From Persea americana (Eukaryota; Streptophyta; Magnoliopsida; Laurales; Lauraceae), in assembly GCA_029852735.1 (NCBI GenBank), contig CM056809.1:75982444-76046443 (forward strand): a DNA stretch of 64,000 nucleotides. The letters run 5' to 3'. Made by a program: the position numbers and the translations under genes. Below, in pieces: positions 46,415-58,858 of the stretch. The notes under the pieces are model-generated. The model had not been told where the DNA came from and made no database searches. It saw nothing but the letters and a program-made list of their open reading frames with translations. Position 1 is the stretch's first letter, and the number at the start of each line of letters is the position of its first letter.

Positions 46415-47413
46415 GGGGTTGTTTGTTTCCGTGTGAACGTTTTACATACGAGAATCAGTTACGAGTGATCGTGTTTGTTTGCATGTCTAAATGATTCACA
46501 TGTGTAAAACTCCTATGAAATGGTGTGAAAATCACCTCCTTTGAGACATTCATTTTCAGATAAGAAGAAGTGGTAAAACGAACCACAACTCGTTGTTATT
46601 AGGAGAGAGCTATAGTACCACAGACAGTAAAATGGGGCTTTTTTCATTATTTTGGTCCCATAACATAATTTGAACCGTTCATTAGCTTCAGAAGGCTAAA
46701 AGTGGCTATGAAATCAAATTTCAGCAATCAGATTGTCTTAAATTGCGAGAAACTTTGGAAAAACTCTAAACCATTACATCTACGAATTGGACTTCTGTGG
46801 GCCTCCTTTTCAAGATTCACATTGTTAATTAGACATAAAAGGCTGAGAATAGCTAAAGGGTCCAATTTCAAATCATGATTTATCGTGGGTTGTGAGAAAA
46901 TCATGAAAAACCGCCCCGCTATTGATTCACCCTTCTGTACCTAACATGAAAAACAAGTGAATTTTGACTAGTCTGTGTTTTTTATTTTTCTTTATTCTCA
47001 TGGACCTCTATTTCAAGAGTCAAGCTATCTATCCTCTCTAAAATGTCCAAAATGGCTAGGGGGTCAGTTTTTACTCGTTTGATTATACTAGTTTGTAAGA
47101 AATTTGTGAAGAACTCTAGACCATTAGAAATGGATTTTAGACTTCTGTGGGGACCCTTTTCATGATCTGAAAAGTTCATCAACTTTAAAAGGTCTAGAAC
47201 AGCTAGAGGGTCAAGTTTGAGTTCATAATCTATCATTGATTGTGAGAAGATCGTGAAAAACATTTGGCCGTTCATTTACTTAAATTCACATGCGCAAGAG
47301 AGGCTAAATTGACAGACAATGGATTGTGTTTCTCATGTGATTCTTTTTCACATGTGAGTCACATGTGAATCATCTACTCCTGTGAACTGTTTTTATAGAA
47401 AGCAAATGCCCCC
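46415..47413. mobile_element. Harbinger-type non-autonomous element 2 with internal tandem repeats
   Basis: Left end GGGGTTGTTTGTTTCC. The right end in reverse reads GGGGGCATTTGCTTTCT. TAA on both flanks (46412-46414, 47414-47416). CACATGTGAATC-type motifs fill both subterminal zones. About 46640-47260 consists of four diverged units of roughly 160 bp sharing the phrases GGACTTCTGTGGG, TTTTCAAGATTC or TTTTCATGATCT, and AAAATCATGAAAAAC or AGATCGTGAAAAAC. One unit pair leaves a 97-codon frame that is only a by-product of the repeats. Confidence 0.7.
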
Positions 47414-47416
47414 TAA

Positions 47417-48129
47417 ATGAATATACAATGTGTAATCTTATCACATAATTAACTATTACATAAGTAAAATGTTGTAAGCAAAAGCCAATATAATATGTTC
47501 CAAATACATGTTTTAGCCTAAACAAATTAAAAGAAAAGGAGTTCAAAACATTAAATGACGTCCATACCATTTTATATGGACAAACCATGCCATGGTACCC
47601 ACAGACCAATCTCTAGGTTAGGTTAAGAATTCTACCAATGTCCTTAATTTGTTGAGGACAAGAAGCACCTGCTTGGTGAGAGAGAAGAAGCTGATGAGAC
47701 AAACACGTGAAGATAATTTTTTTTCCAGAGCTTTGAGAAACAATCGAAACAGAGGAAGAGAAGAAAGGTTAGGAAGAGAAATCAAAACATGTAGAAAGTA
47801 GTGGAGAAATTGATGGCAGCTGAAGAGAACATCTGTCCTAAGCAAGAGGATAAAATCTAAGTGCGGTCCACAAGTGGAGGAATGATCTGTTGTTTTTATA
47901 TAATGGTATAGATATTAATGGCTCATGCAACAGTTTTCATTTATGACTCATGCAGCCCAGTCATTTGTTAGAAAAGCGACGAGTGATTGGTGGGTGTGGA
48001 GCTCGATCTTGCCCTTTTCTCTCCTCCATCAAATTCAAATTTCAAACCTCTGTGCTACGGTCTACGTCAGTTAATTGCCACTGTAGAATAAACTATTCAG
48101 AATTTATGTAATAGAAATGAGGAATTTAT
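47417..48129. other. Spacer
   Basis: AT-rich with no supported gene. Confidence 0.5.
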
Positions 48130-48935
48130 GGAAAAAAAATCTCAAAATTTGACAATTCCTTGCGAAGGGTCACCGCAGATTGTATAGCACAAACTTGGTT
48201 TTCCCGCCACTTTTTTTTGTACTTTTTTTAGCTACGATGGCATTGCCAAAAAAAAAAAAGGCATCGCTAGTGTCGTTATTCACGTCTTTTTCTTTTTCAT
48301 CCCCTTCATAATTCTCGATACGCCCATTCCATTTTTCACCAAACCTTACAGGTTTTCCACTGTTCATATATGTGGAAAAGCAGTGAATGTAGGTTTACTA
48401 CTATTTATATCGGCAAAAAAGCTATGAATATAGGTTTACCTTATCGAGTAGCTTTTCCCTCTCTTGTGTCCTCATGGATGGGTTCATAGGTTGAGGGTAA
48501 GCTTTACATGATAATGTACGAGCATATGATTGTAATTGAAATCATTCTTCCATTTATGTCTACCATTTTTTTTCTTTTCCATCTCTTTTACTTTTCAAGA
48601 TAAATCTCGAGATTATGAAAAGAAGAAAGAAAGAGATTATATGCCGGTTAGTAGTCTTTTTGTATAAAGCATGTGATAATGTTTTTCCAATATGATTGGG
48701 AGAAAATGAATGAAGTGGGGAGATAGAGAAATAGGTGGGAGAAGAGGAAAAAAATAAGAGGAAGAAGAAACAAAGGGAGTTCTATATTTTAAAAAAATCG
48801 TGTAGAGCAACGCTAGTGTTGCACCCTTTTGATCATTAAAAAAAAACTCGAAGACGTCCTGATAGACCTCATTTGTGCTGTACAATCCGCAGTGACCCTT
48901 CGTGAGGAATGGTGAAATTTCAGAATTTTTTAAAG
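48130..48935. mobile_element. Foldback element with inverted arms of about 65 bp
   Basis: Left arm contains GCGAAGGGTCACCGCAGATT and GTATAGCACAAA. The right arm in reverse contains CACGAAGGGTCACTGCGGAT and TGTACAGCACAAA. The arms match at roughly four of five bases over about 65 bp. No TSD was defined and no transposase is present inside. Confidence 0.6.
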
Positions 48936-50859
48936 TAAAATACTCGATAAAAATTGTAAGAGAGTATCTGTAAATTATAAATAGAGGAAAATATAGATGG
49001 TTCTTAGCCGCTCACTCAACTCGCTTGTGTGTGGTTTAGCCGGGTGTGGTGAGTGCAGTACCTCGTAAAAAAAAAAAAAACTAGGAAGATTTTTCCCTGA
49101 GCTCTACAAACCATGCTCTTAGATGTTTGAGGGAGGGAGGGAGATATGGGTTTAGTATATTGGCACAAGAAAGAGTAAGAGAAAGAAGGAGACACAATTC
49201 AAATAGAGTAGGGGAAAAAAGAAGACAAAATACATATGAAATGTGAGGAAAATGATCGACCCTCACCATTTGGGAATGGAATGGCACTTGCTAATGAAAC
49301 TTAAAATTCAATTTGTAAGAAATAAGAAACTTGAAGGATTGCTTATACAAATCAAAGGGGACATCTTGAATTTATAATTTGGGGATTTTTACCAAAGAAT
49401 ATTGTAAAATTCAATAATTATCAAGTAATGACAATGAATTAAAGACATCACGAATTTTATAATTTAGGGCTTTTTAGAAAAAAAACATTGTGAAAAGCCC
49501 AATAATTGTCAATTAATTACAAGGAATTAAACCGTTGCCAAAGAAATATCCAAAGCCCAACGGACTATGATGCTGATTCTTGTAATTTCTACTACTCTTT
49601 TTTTTTCCGATCACCATTCCCTTGTACCTTACAGAGAAAAACCTGACTATAACATTTTACATTCAACTCCACTATTTTCCCTTTCTTTTTATCTCATTTT
49701 TAACTTCATTTTATCATTTTCATTCCTTACGCACTTAGATATATCACCAATTATCTTAATAAAGAAGAATCTTGATCATAAATCAACAAGAAACCTATCT
49801 CAAAATCAGTTTGGAAGAAGAATCCACCTTGAAATCCATCATGAAGAGGAACAATATAAAAAATCAATTTTAATGAAATACCTATCTCAAATTTTGATTT
49901 CAAGAAAGAACTAATCTCTAATTTCAAGAAAGAACTAATCTCCAAATAAGTTTTAGGTGTAGCGGGCTTCCTCTGGGAAAAGTGAGGATTTTGGAAATGA
50001 CTTCATATGCTACAGTAAAATTCATATTTGTTGAGGCCATTTTTTACTTATGGATAAGCTTAAAAGTGAGCTAAATTTTATGCTATTTTTTAAAAAATAC
50101 TCTCCTATGGATGACGGAGAGGTGATTGGTAATACTTTCTTTTTTCTCATAAGAGGAAATTTTTCGTTGAAGTATGAATTTTTTCCGAGATAGGAACGTG
50201 ATTGGAGAGAGGAAAAAAAAAGCTTTGCAAAGTTTTATAGGTCGCGATATTTTGACAAATGAGTAATTTTGTCATTACGCAATCCCATGGACTTTGATCA
50301 ACTTTTTTTGATAATATAAAAGTTTAAATCTTTGTCATTAATTGGTAATTATTGAATCTTTACATAGTTTTTCTTTTTTTATAAATACCCCTAAAACTTA
50401 TGTTCATAGCTACCTATAAAGAAAAAAAACCACTAAAAACACAATATTATTTGAAGCCTATTTTCCATTGTCTGCATAATGTTGTAAACCCTTTTGATTA
50501 GCTAGATGTTTTGGCCAATCTCTAGCACATAGTACATGCAATATAAATATGCTGGATTAAATAAATCGACCCTCGCACTTAAGAAGTTTCTGGTGAGAAT
50601 TCTGGGACAATGGCTATGAGCACTGGGCATGCATGCTATCCAAAAAGGCAAGATTAAAAAAAGTGGGACCCACATCATCAGAAGGATGGCCTAAACATGA
50701 AAACACGATGTTAAATAATGCTTAGCTTTCCTTCTACACTAAATAGAAGTAGGGCCCTGGGGCTTGGACCCAGTCTATTGATATCCAATCCATTTTAAAA
50801 TCTTCACCGCTCATTCCAACTCAGGTGACGACGGACGACCTGAAAGCCCCTACCTGTCT
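48936..50859. other. Spacer upstream of PI4KA
   Basis: AT-rich. Two near-identical phrases (GAATTTATAATTTGGGG and GAATTTTATAATTTAGGG) recur at 49368 and 49452. No gene supported. Confidence 0.45.
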
Positions 50860-51229
50860 GTCTGTCACATCCCATGCCCCTTCAAACCCACAAACAGCAC
50901 CGATTCCACTCGCTCGCGTTCTAACACGCTTGAACCTCGGAGACGCACGCGACAAACACATGGCGGATAATTAGAGAGAAAACAAAGGAAGAAAGCGCTA
51001 AAGTAAGCAACCAACCCAACCCCCCCACGATCGATCCCCCCTTCATTTCCAAATCCCCCTCCCAACCCAACCAAAAGACGAAGAAAAAGCAAAAGCCAGA
51101 ACCAAAGCCAAAGCCAAAGCCAAAATCGAAGTCCCAAAAAGTCTGCTTTCCTAATCCAGAATGTAGAAATCCGAACATCTCTAACCTTTTCTCTCTTTCT
51201 ACCCCCCCTCTCTCTCTCTCTCGCCCGCC
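50860..51229 (+). promoter_or_regulatory. PI4KA promoter-proximal region and 5' UTR
   Basis: C/A-rich leader with repeated CCAAAG hexamer-like units at 51094-51122 and a CCCCCCTCTCTCTCTCTC tract at 51204-51221 ending directly at GCCATGG, a strong start context. Exact transcription start is not visible. Confidence 0.5.
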
Positions 51230-52282
51230 ATGGAAGCTCTGGTCGAGCTCTGCGATCTCGTCGCCCAAAACCCATCCCTCTTCTCCGAAAAGCTCGCCTG
51301 GATCTGTAGCCGCTGCCCTCCCTCCACGCCTTCCTTTCGCCTCACCCGATCCCACCTCAATGCCATCCTCGCCACCGCCAGGTTCTTGTCGAAATGCCCC
51401 TACCAAAAAGACGAAGAAGACAACACCACCAACGCCAACACCCCTCGCGATCCCAAATCCGCCGTCCTCGACTTCCTTCGATCGATTCCATCCTCATTCA
51501 ACGCCTCCTTTTGGCCTTTCTCCTTCTCCCTCGACGCCATCTCGTCCTTCTTCTCAGATCTCCTCCCATACGTAGCGAAGGCCGCCGAACTCTCCCCTGA
51601 TTTCGCCTCCGAGGCCGGCGCCGTCATTGCAGACGTCGTCATTACCGCATCCGCCCGCAGCAGCGACGCGGATGGGATCGCTAGGGTTTTCCTAACGGCG
51701 TTGTCGCGGAACTGCCCTCCTCTGCCCTCCCGCGAGGCGGACCGGCTTGTCGGCTGCCTCCTGGAGCAGCTTCTCCAGGCGGAGGGCGCTGCGGCCTCGG
51801 TGTCCGGTTCCGTGTCTTCGCTGCAGATCCTGCCGTCGTTGTCGTCTGAGACGGCATCGTCGTCGTCGCAGAGCTCGCCGATGGCGGTGAAGCAGCACCA
51901 GCATTTGCAGCCGAACGGGGATGGGAGCCCTGTGAGTGAGGCGTCCGTGTCATCGTCCAGCAGCGCATTGGCGATGCCGTCTGCATTGTCGAAAGGAAAG
52001 GAGGAAAGCGTTGATGATGACGGAGGTGGGACGGGGGAGTCATCTAAAGGATCGGTGGCGAGGCCGAGCGTGGGGAATGGGACGGCTGGGCCTGTGGATG
52101 GACCGCTGCGGCAGCAAGTGGCCGCATTCGAAGAGGAATCTGTAGAGGGATTGGAGAAGCAGGAGATCGCGTTCAGGCTGTTTGTGCATGTTCTGGACAA
52201 AGTATCCGTCAAGGCTGGAAATTTGGAGCAGGTCAGGACTGCGTCTGCGAAGCAGCTCAAGTCACTGCCAGCTTTTCTCAAG
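51230..52282 (+). CDS. PI4KA1: PI4KA exon 1
   Basis: 351 codons, GC-rich, from ATG to AAG before donor GTAAAT. Conserved N-terminal helices, then a low-complexity linker, then a conserved block from about residue 292 (RQQVAAFEEES). Confidence 0.93.
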
Positions 52283-55200
52283 GTAAATGGTCTCCCTCTA
52301 CTATCTATCTGGAATTGGATACATATGTATGTGTGTGTCTATATATATATATATATAATTTTTTGAATTTCCAATTTCAGAATATAGCATAATTGTAGTT
52401 TGATCTTGATGTTGATGACTATACTTTAACATTCAATTAATTTGACTGTGAGTTGTGAAAACTTTTTTTTTTTTTTGATGACTATACTTTAACATTCAAT
52501 TAATTTTTCTCCGGCAAGAGGGAAGCCGGGTAAACTCCCCTGAAGTTTCGAACCTACAACCTCTGGGTACAAACCGTGGAGGACAGCTGAGCTACCCCTT
52601 GGGGGGTTGAGTTGTAAAAACTTATTTTACAAGCAAATAATAACAAAACTACTAGGCTGGAGTGTTAGCAATGCATTTACTGTACACATGGGGTGGTAAT
52701 GGTATGCTTATCTTTACTTTACACTATGTTGTTCTTACTGCCGCATAGGAATTTTATTGTATTTTTGCATTATTGAAACAAATACTGATAAAAAAGTTAT
52801 TAAAACAATTTTTTTGGGGAAATATTAACAATTGTAAAAAAAATTAGAATTATGCAGAAAAGGCCGAAATTCAGCATGCGTGCTTACTTCAAATGTGCAT
52901 TTCTAATGAGCTTTTGCTGTGATTCCCTGGAAGAGCTTTTGCTTGTGTAATGGTGCTTCTGGACTGAACTTCAGCTTCTTGCTCCCTGCCCGTGATTCCC
53001 TGAGACAGCTCTTGCTTATACTGGGGATCAATACATTCTTGAGCTGCAAGACCCCTATCCGAAATCTGCAAATCATTCACAGATTGTCATTTCCTAACAT
53101 TTCAGATGAAATGTCATTATCTGGCATCAGATCTCTAATCAGTATGAAGAAACCCCTCTCCATGGTTCGTGGGAAGTCAACATGATGGGGAAGTGGTTTT
53201 GGCGAGTAGGTTTAGAGGGGTAGGGTTTGTGGAGGGATGTTGTTCCAAATATACATTGAAGAATGATGTGGATTGCTGTGCCTTTGGCATTTGGATGGCA
53301 GTTTTTAGTGTAAAGGATAACATTTTTCCCAGGACCCATTTTAGTTCTGGTAGTGGCATAAGCAATGTTTTCAAGGTGCTAGGCGCAAGGTGAGGCATGC
53401 GCCTAACTTAGCTAGGTGCATGCTAAAGGAAAAAAGAGAGAGTATAGTGTAAAAGATTTATTTAAGCGAACAACCACATGAAAAGATAACTGATGTAATT
53501 ATTTGCACAACTTAAAATGTTTAAACATTACACAACCATGCATCATAAAAAATTATGAAAGAGGAGATATGTCCATCCCCTTTTATGGGAAGTAGCTACC
53601 CACCTACCACCATAGTAATTATATTTTAACTTGGCTGATATTTGATTCATGAGAAAACTAGATCAAATCCTTCACATCTTCCCTTCACACCTCCAAAAGT
53701 GGGGTAGTTCAATGGCTAAGACATGGCAAGAGCCTGTGGCACATTGGAAGGTGCTTGCTATTGCAACCTCAAGGATTTGGTTTCGTGTCATGTTGCCAAT
53801 AAAAAAAAGAGAGGATGAGGCATTTTCTTTGCCAATTCAGTGTGTCCCACCAGATGAATGACTTGGACTAAAATGATGGGCAATACTGATGTGTCTTCTG
53901 CTTGCAAGCTATGACTTATCATTGTCATCATCATCCAAGCCTTGTCCCAACTATGTTGGGGTCGGCTACATGTTATCTCAGAATTCATGTTTGGGTTGTG
54001 ACAAAATTTTACGTTGAATGCAATCCTCCTCCTTTACCCTTCTAATTGCAAGTCGTGATTCCAGACAATTATTTATTCTGCTGTTTCTGCAGAATTCAGT
54101 TACTTGGATCCTCAAAAGACTGCAAATAAACTCCAGGAACACAAGGAAACTACAAATCTTTGTAGATCTGAGTTATGGAGCAAACTTTGAGAGATCTCCA
54201 CGTTTCCAACTCTAAGCTGCTTTTTTCGACCAATATTTTCTACTTTGTTACTGTCTTATGGAAGACCACGTTTGTGCTACCATGTCAGGCGCTGATTTAG
54301 AGTACCATGTTGATCGGTTTTTGCTATAAGGCCACAGAGAATCTGGATAAGATTGACCCCCCTTTCCGAGATTGGTGCTAAAGCCTAAAAATATCAGTGA
54401 AAATTTGATACCTTGCTAACTTGGAAGCTGTATGCTGGAAAACTTGAGCTAGCATGCTGAAAAGGGGTGACACTAAACTGCTTGGTCCTAATATAGCATC
54501 TAACTAGTTTGTTAGACTGACACTTAAGTGTTTGGTTTGGTGCCTTTATGTAATCTGTAATTCAGCAATGTGCTTTCTGCATTGTCTTGCTCATAACTTG
54601 ACAGTCTGATGTCAGGTTGGCACAGATTTTTCCCCTTCGTTGTTCGTTGTTGGAAAGCTGTCTTTAGGGCTTTCCATCTGTGGTAAGATCGTGAGCAGCT
54701 TCACCATCCATCAGAAGCAATAGGCCTTGAAAGTGAACCTAAGCTAGTGCTGGCCTTGCATCATATGATGGAAAAATACAGCAGGGATATGCCATGGACA
54801 TCGTAGGGACATGGATTTTACACATAAAAAAGTGAAGTATCGGAAACACGATACATTGCCCATTTTGAAGAATCCGTGCATCATAGCTTGTATCCGCTTC
54901 AATTTTCGAAAATTTACAGTCACATTCTCAACATAGTGTTCTTCGTTCAAAATTCAAAATGATGTTCTAATCTAATTACAGTCTTGTCTCTCATGTTTAT
55001 TTAGGGTTGACAATTGAGGGGCTTCTCTATATGTAATACTTGGGAAATGCCTATATAGTGTGCTAAAATAGGGTGCCTGCAATGTTTTCTCCTTGAATGA
55101 GTTCACAATACTCGTGGATTCGATCATTCTATCTCAGTTCTGTTCTTGAAGGTAGGTTTGTGGTGATACTCTAGATGCTTTCTTTATTATGTTTTGGTTG

Positions 55201-57901
55201 GATTTTGAGCAGATACGAAAGCGTGACTGGACAGAACAGGGTGCGTTGCTAAAAGCGAGAATCAACACAAAGTTGTCTGCTTGTCAAGCAGCAGCATCTG
55301 TGCAAATCAAAAGTCTCCTATCTCTTGATTTTGATGGCAAAGCTGCGAAGATAATGTTGCGTGGGACACTTGCCTTGCTCCTAGATGCTGCTGAAGCTTG
55401 TATACTGTCTTCTTGGAGGAAGTTAAGGATCTGTGAAGAGCTCTTTAGTTCATTGCTTAATGGTATCGCACAAGTTGCTGTTACTCGTGGAGGTCAATTG
55501 CTACGCGTGTTGCTTATACGCCTTAAACCACTTGTGCTAACCACATGTGCTCAGGTATTGTTATGCTAACTGTGAGGTTCTTTTTTTTTTTTTTTTTTGA
55601 CACAGGCTGGTACATGTACTGTATGCATTATTCTAAGTTTCATTGGCCTGGTTTGCATATAAAATGCAATATATTGGATGCTTTCTCATACTGAACTTGT
55701 TGATACAGGCTGATACTTGGGGCAATAACCAAGGGGCCATGTTTGAGAGTGTCACAAAGACAAGTTGTGAAATAATCGAATTTGGTTGGAGCAAGGACAG
55801 GGCCCCTGTGGATACTTTTATCATGGGATTAGCTGCCAGCATTCGTGAGCGGAATGATTATGAGGATCAGGTTTGCTTCATTGTACATATTCAGAATAAC
55901 ATGTTAAAATTAGTAGTAGTGAATTTTAGAAGCTCTCTTTAGAAAATATTTCACTAATAATTGATATCTCCTTTGTTTTGTATATTGGATATATATATAT
56001 ATATATGTATATTTGTGTCTGCATGCCTGCGTGCATGCCCTAATGAACTGAGCTTCAGCCTGTAACTGCTTTGTATATTGGATTTACAACATTCTTCTAA
56101 ATGGTTGTCACTTTAATACTTTACATTTCAACCGAAAGTCATTCAATGGTTATGGATATTTCTTGGCTGTCTAATTTTATATCAGCTGCATGCATTTTAT
56201 GCTGTTCTCACTCTTGATACATTGATGGGTTCTTGGGTAACCTATATGATGTATCATGTGTAGCAGTTTGGGGGGAAGTGAAAAATATATTTACCCAAAC
56301 CAGATTCTTCTTATTAGAGTGATCTTAAACCCTTTTGGAACAACCAATGGACTAGTGATGCTTATCAGCTTCAATACTAGGTGATAGCTGTTGGATATTA
56401 TCATGAGGATTGGCTTTGGCACACCCATTTTGAGGTTATCAGTTGGAGCGTTGAGGTTGTTAGAAAACAAGCTACCTTATCAAAGAATGAATCATACAAC
56501 AAAAAAGAAAAAAAAGGGGACAATTCATTGTAGAGAATAGAGATCTTTTGAATATTTATTTCATAATGATGTAATAAAGGAAGTACCGAACCATGCATTG
56601 AAGAAGATGCCTTAAAAAAAGAAGTGATAATCAGTTAAAATGTTATTTAAACCCTCCCCTTCAGTGTCAGAGAGTAGATATTCAACTTGTCCTTATTTGT
56701 TGGAAGCTTTCTTTGGGATGACTTTTGGCGAAGATGTAAGTTGGTGCAACATGGGCAAACAAGTGGTGGACATTATTGTTGCAGCCAGGTAATACCCAGT
56801 CCTGAAGGAACTGTAATAATGTAGTATTGTTGATCATAATTTTCCAACCTGGTTAGCTGATCAAACTTGGCCAAATACCAGGTCAAGTAGACCAGGAAAC
56901 TTGATGTATAGTCAAGTAAATCAATCATTTATATTTTGTTTAGAAATATATATACATTTGTATTTGTGGAAATATTTACGATTTGCAAGAAATCAAACGA
57001 TATGCACATTTTGTTTAAAAAACTCTACTTTAATTTAGACATCAACTGTAGTTTAAAGTTTCAGTTGTTATGTTACTATATCTACTGATGTAAGGGTTAT
57101 TTACAATTTTTGTATGTTGTTTCAATATGTTAGAATGAAAATGCACCTAAGTTGACGCATTTAACTCGAAAAACCAGGTTGAGTCTAGAGTTGTGAGTCA
57201 ATTAATACTCCTTTAGGGGTTTCTGATATTATAGTTTTTGGCAGTTGCCACACCATATGATCAAATTAAGACAAACATAAAAAACTTGTAGTCTCCATCT
57301 GCCATCAGAACTTTTTGCCTGATCAGCCTCACTCTTGGCCATTGTGAAAACCATTAGACAGCCTTGTAGTTGACCACCTGAAATATAAGTTCTCTTATTT
57401 GATCATCTCCTCTATGAGTTGAAAGGAATATTGAAGTTTGAATACTGTGATAATATGCTGAACTACCATCAAAGTTGTCACATACTTGCCCACCCCCCGG
57501 ACTAAATTAGCATGTACGCATGGGCTCCTTTGTGGATGGGTGTATGAAATTTGTGTCAACTGGGCTTGATAATACTCTTTTGTCTGTGTCTTTTCCCAGG
57601 TTTACTTTTGGATATGCCAAGAATTAATTATATTGTATATAAGAATAAGTTATTTTCTCCATTTCAGAGAAAAAGTTAATAGTCAATTTGTTTGTTGCAT
57701 AAGATTTACTTATATTTTTTAAAATTTCAGGAAGGGAAGGAGAAGCAAGGAATTCCTGTTGTCCAGCTGAATGTTATTCGACTGCTAGCTGACTTGAGTG
57801 TTTCTGTGAATAAGTGTGAAGTGGTAGACATGATATTACCCTTATTTATTGAAAGCTTAGAAGAGGGCGACGCTTCATCTCCAAGTTTATTGCGTCTTCG
57901 A
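51230..57901 (+). CDS. PI4KA1: Phosphatidylinositol 4-kinase alpha, first four coding exons (576 aa, gene continues past window)
   Basis: Exons 51230-52282, 55213-55554, 55709-55870 and 57731-57901 are all phase 0. The start MEALVELCDLVAQNP...FSEKLAWICSRCP and the blocks FRLFVHVLDKV, RKRDWTEQG...AKLSACQAAA-type, SCEIIEFGWSKDRAPVDTFI and LPLFIESLEEGDAS match, from memory, Arabidopsis PI4K-alpha-1. This enzyme makes PI4P at the plasma membrane; the family protein has about 2,000 residues. Only the N-terminal helical scaffold is here; the lipid-kinase domain lies downstream of the window. Residues about 180-290 form a Ser/Gly-rich variable linker. The ATG sits in a good context with no competing upstream start in frame. 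No stops or frameshifts were found. Confidence 0.93.
52412..52443 (+). repeat. 32-bp direct repeat, copy 1
   Basis: Identical to 52475-52506; core TGACTATACTTTAACATTCA. Confidence 0.9.
52475..52506 (+). repeat. 32-bp direct repeat, copy 2
   Basis: Identical to 52412-52443, placed between the poly(T) and the SINE-like body. Confidence 0.9.
52507..52605 (-). mobile_element. tRNA-derived SINE-like unit
   Basis: Minus strand reads GGGGTAGCTCAGCTGTCC (A-box like) and, about 35 bases on, GTAGGTTCGAAACTTC (B-box like), then GAGTTTACCCGGC. The flanks carry TGAGTTGTRAAAACTT at 52449-52464 and 52608-52623 (one mismatch), with a poly(T) at 52463-52476 where a minus-strand element's A-tail should be. 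Confidence 0.6.
53690..53975 (+). mobile_element. Possible second tRNA-derived SINE
   Basis: GTGGGGTAGTTCAATGGCTAAGAC resembles an A-box region (first 20 bases GTGGGGTAGTTCAATGGCTA), GATTTGGTTTCGTG a weak B-box, and the end has ATCATCATCCAAGCCTTGTC followed by CCAACTATGTTGGGGTCGGC, a tail phrase widespread in plant dispersed repeats. No TSD found. Confidence 0.4.
55213..55554 (+). CDS. PI4KA1: PI4KA exon 2
   Basis: 114 codons after acceptor TTGAGCAG. Starts IRKRDWTEQGALLKARIN and ends LKPLVLTTCAQ. Confidence 0.93.
55709..55870 (+). CDS. PI4KA1: PI4KA exon 3
   Basis: 54 codons after GATACAG. ADTWGNNQGAMFES and, at the end, SIRERNDYEDQ. Confidence 0.93.
55871..57730. other. PI4KA intron 3
   Basis: 1.9 kb, AT-rich, with a TA run at about 55989-56006. 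No element with borders. The short intron 2 (55555-55708) has an 18-base T-run. Confidence 0.5.
57731..57901 (+). CDS. PI4KA1: PI4KA exon 4
   Basis: 57 codons after AATTTCAG: EGKEKQGIPVVQLNVIRLLA to SLLRLR, donor GTATGG. The next exon was not found before 64000. Confidence 0.92.
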
Positions 57902-57977
57902 GTATGGAACTTTACCTTTTGAGTGTTTTCGCGCTATATTTAATACTTCATCTTTATTTTGCCTAGTGATTCTCACT

Positions 57978-58075
57978 AAGATGTACCCCACCCCACCCCA
58001 CCCCACTTGTAATGAGGTAAGCTGTGCCAAATGATTCTCACATAAGATGTTCCCCTCTTGTAATGAGGTAAGCAA
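57978..58075 (+). repeat. Two diverged tandem units with CCCCA run
   Basis: TTCTCACTAAGATGTACCCC and TTCTCACATAAGATGTTCCC each lead to TTGTAATGAGGTAAGC. The first unit also has a (CCCCA)n run at about 57986-58005. Confidence 0.6.
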
Positions 58076-58858
58076 GATGGGTCAAAGTGATGATATTCAT
58101 CATACGATTGACATGATTCCCATCACTTAGTTATTCTATGTTTGTTGAGGCGACAAAGACCATTTTAATTTGATAGTGAAAATATCATTTTGGACTCTGT
58201 TGTTTGCGCCATCGAATAAATTTGGGTTGATTATCTAATAATAGTTTACCTCATGAGTCAACCAGAAGTGATTCCCATATAGATCATGTATGAATTGGTT
58301 GTCAGAGTGCAATTCCTTTGTAAGTGATGATATACTATTCAAAGTATGGTAATTTCTTATTCTGCAAAGTAAATCCTGATAGATGGCATCCCTATTTCGA
58401 CAACTATTGAACTTGGAACTCAACAGCTCCCTGAACGATAGGTGATAGAACTGAATTTGTGTAGTTAGGGGTGATATTTATCTCTATTAGACCACTCGAA
58501 TGATATTTATCTTGGATCAGTACCTTCGGCTGTAACTAATTTAGTAATTTCATCTTTCAGGGTGGCAAATTGTTGGATTTTATCTTCCTGTTCTAACATG
58601 TTATAAGGCTGAACTAAATATACCTAGATGTGTGTGGTACTTTGACATGTGCGGTGTTGTCTGTTGAATGGAACTGCGCATGCTCAGTTGAGATCCATTG
58701 TCACGGGTTCAATCCTGTTAGGAAGTGTCTTTAACTTGTATGTGGAGGCGCAACATGTTGAATTTGTTTGTAAAATGTATGGTTATCATATTGGCTTTTT
58801 TGCAAGGAATCTCCTATGTTCTCTAAATTTTCATGAGGACATCTTTTTCTTAGTAGGA

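Larger units (their letters stand above)
52283..55212. other. PI4KA intron 1
   Basis: 2.9 kb. Holds an AT run (about 52339-52356), a tRNA-derived SINE-like unit on the minus strand, a pair of diverged direct repeats GTGATTCCCTGRRAGAGCTNTTGC (52919 and 52991), and a second SINE-like stretch near 53690-53975. Confidence 0.5.

Noticed and set aside
46982..47275. Minus-strand frame of 97 codons with internal similarity
   Set aside because: The similarity reflects the ~160-bp tandem DNA repeats of a transposable element, not a protein gene.
51400..52281. Antisense open frame of 293 codons opposite PI4KA exon 1
   Set aside because: It is the complement of a GC-rich coding exon with strong homology on the plus strand; composition alone keeps the antisense frame open.
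58640..58730. GGGTTCAATCC B-box-like phrase
   Set aside because: No tRNA fold and no TSD; too weak to call tRNA or SINE.
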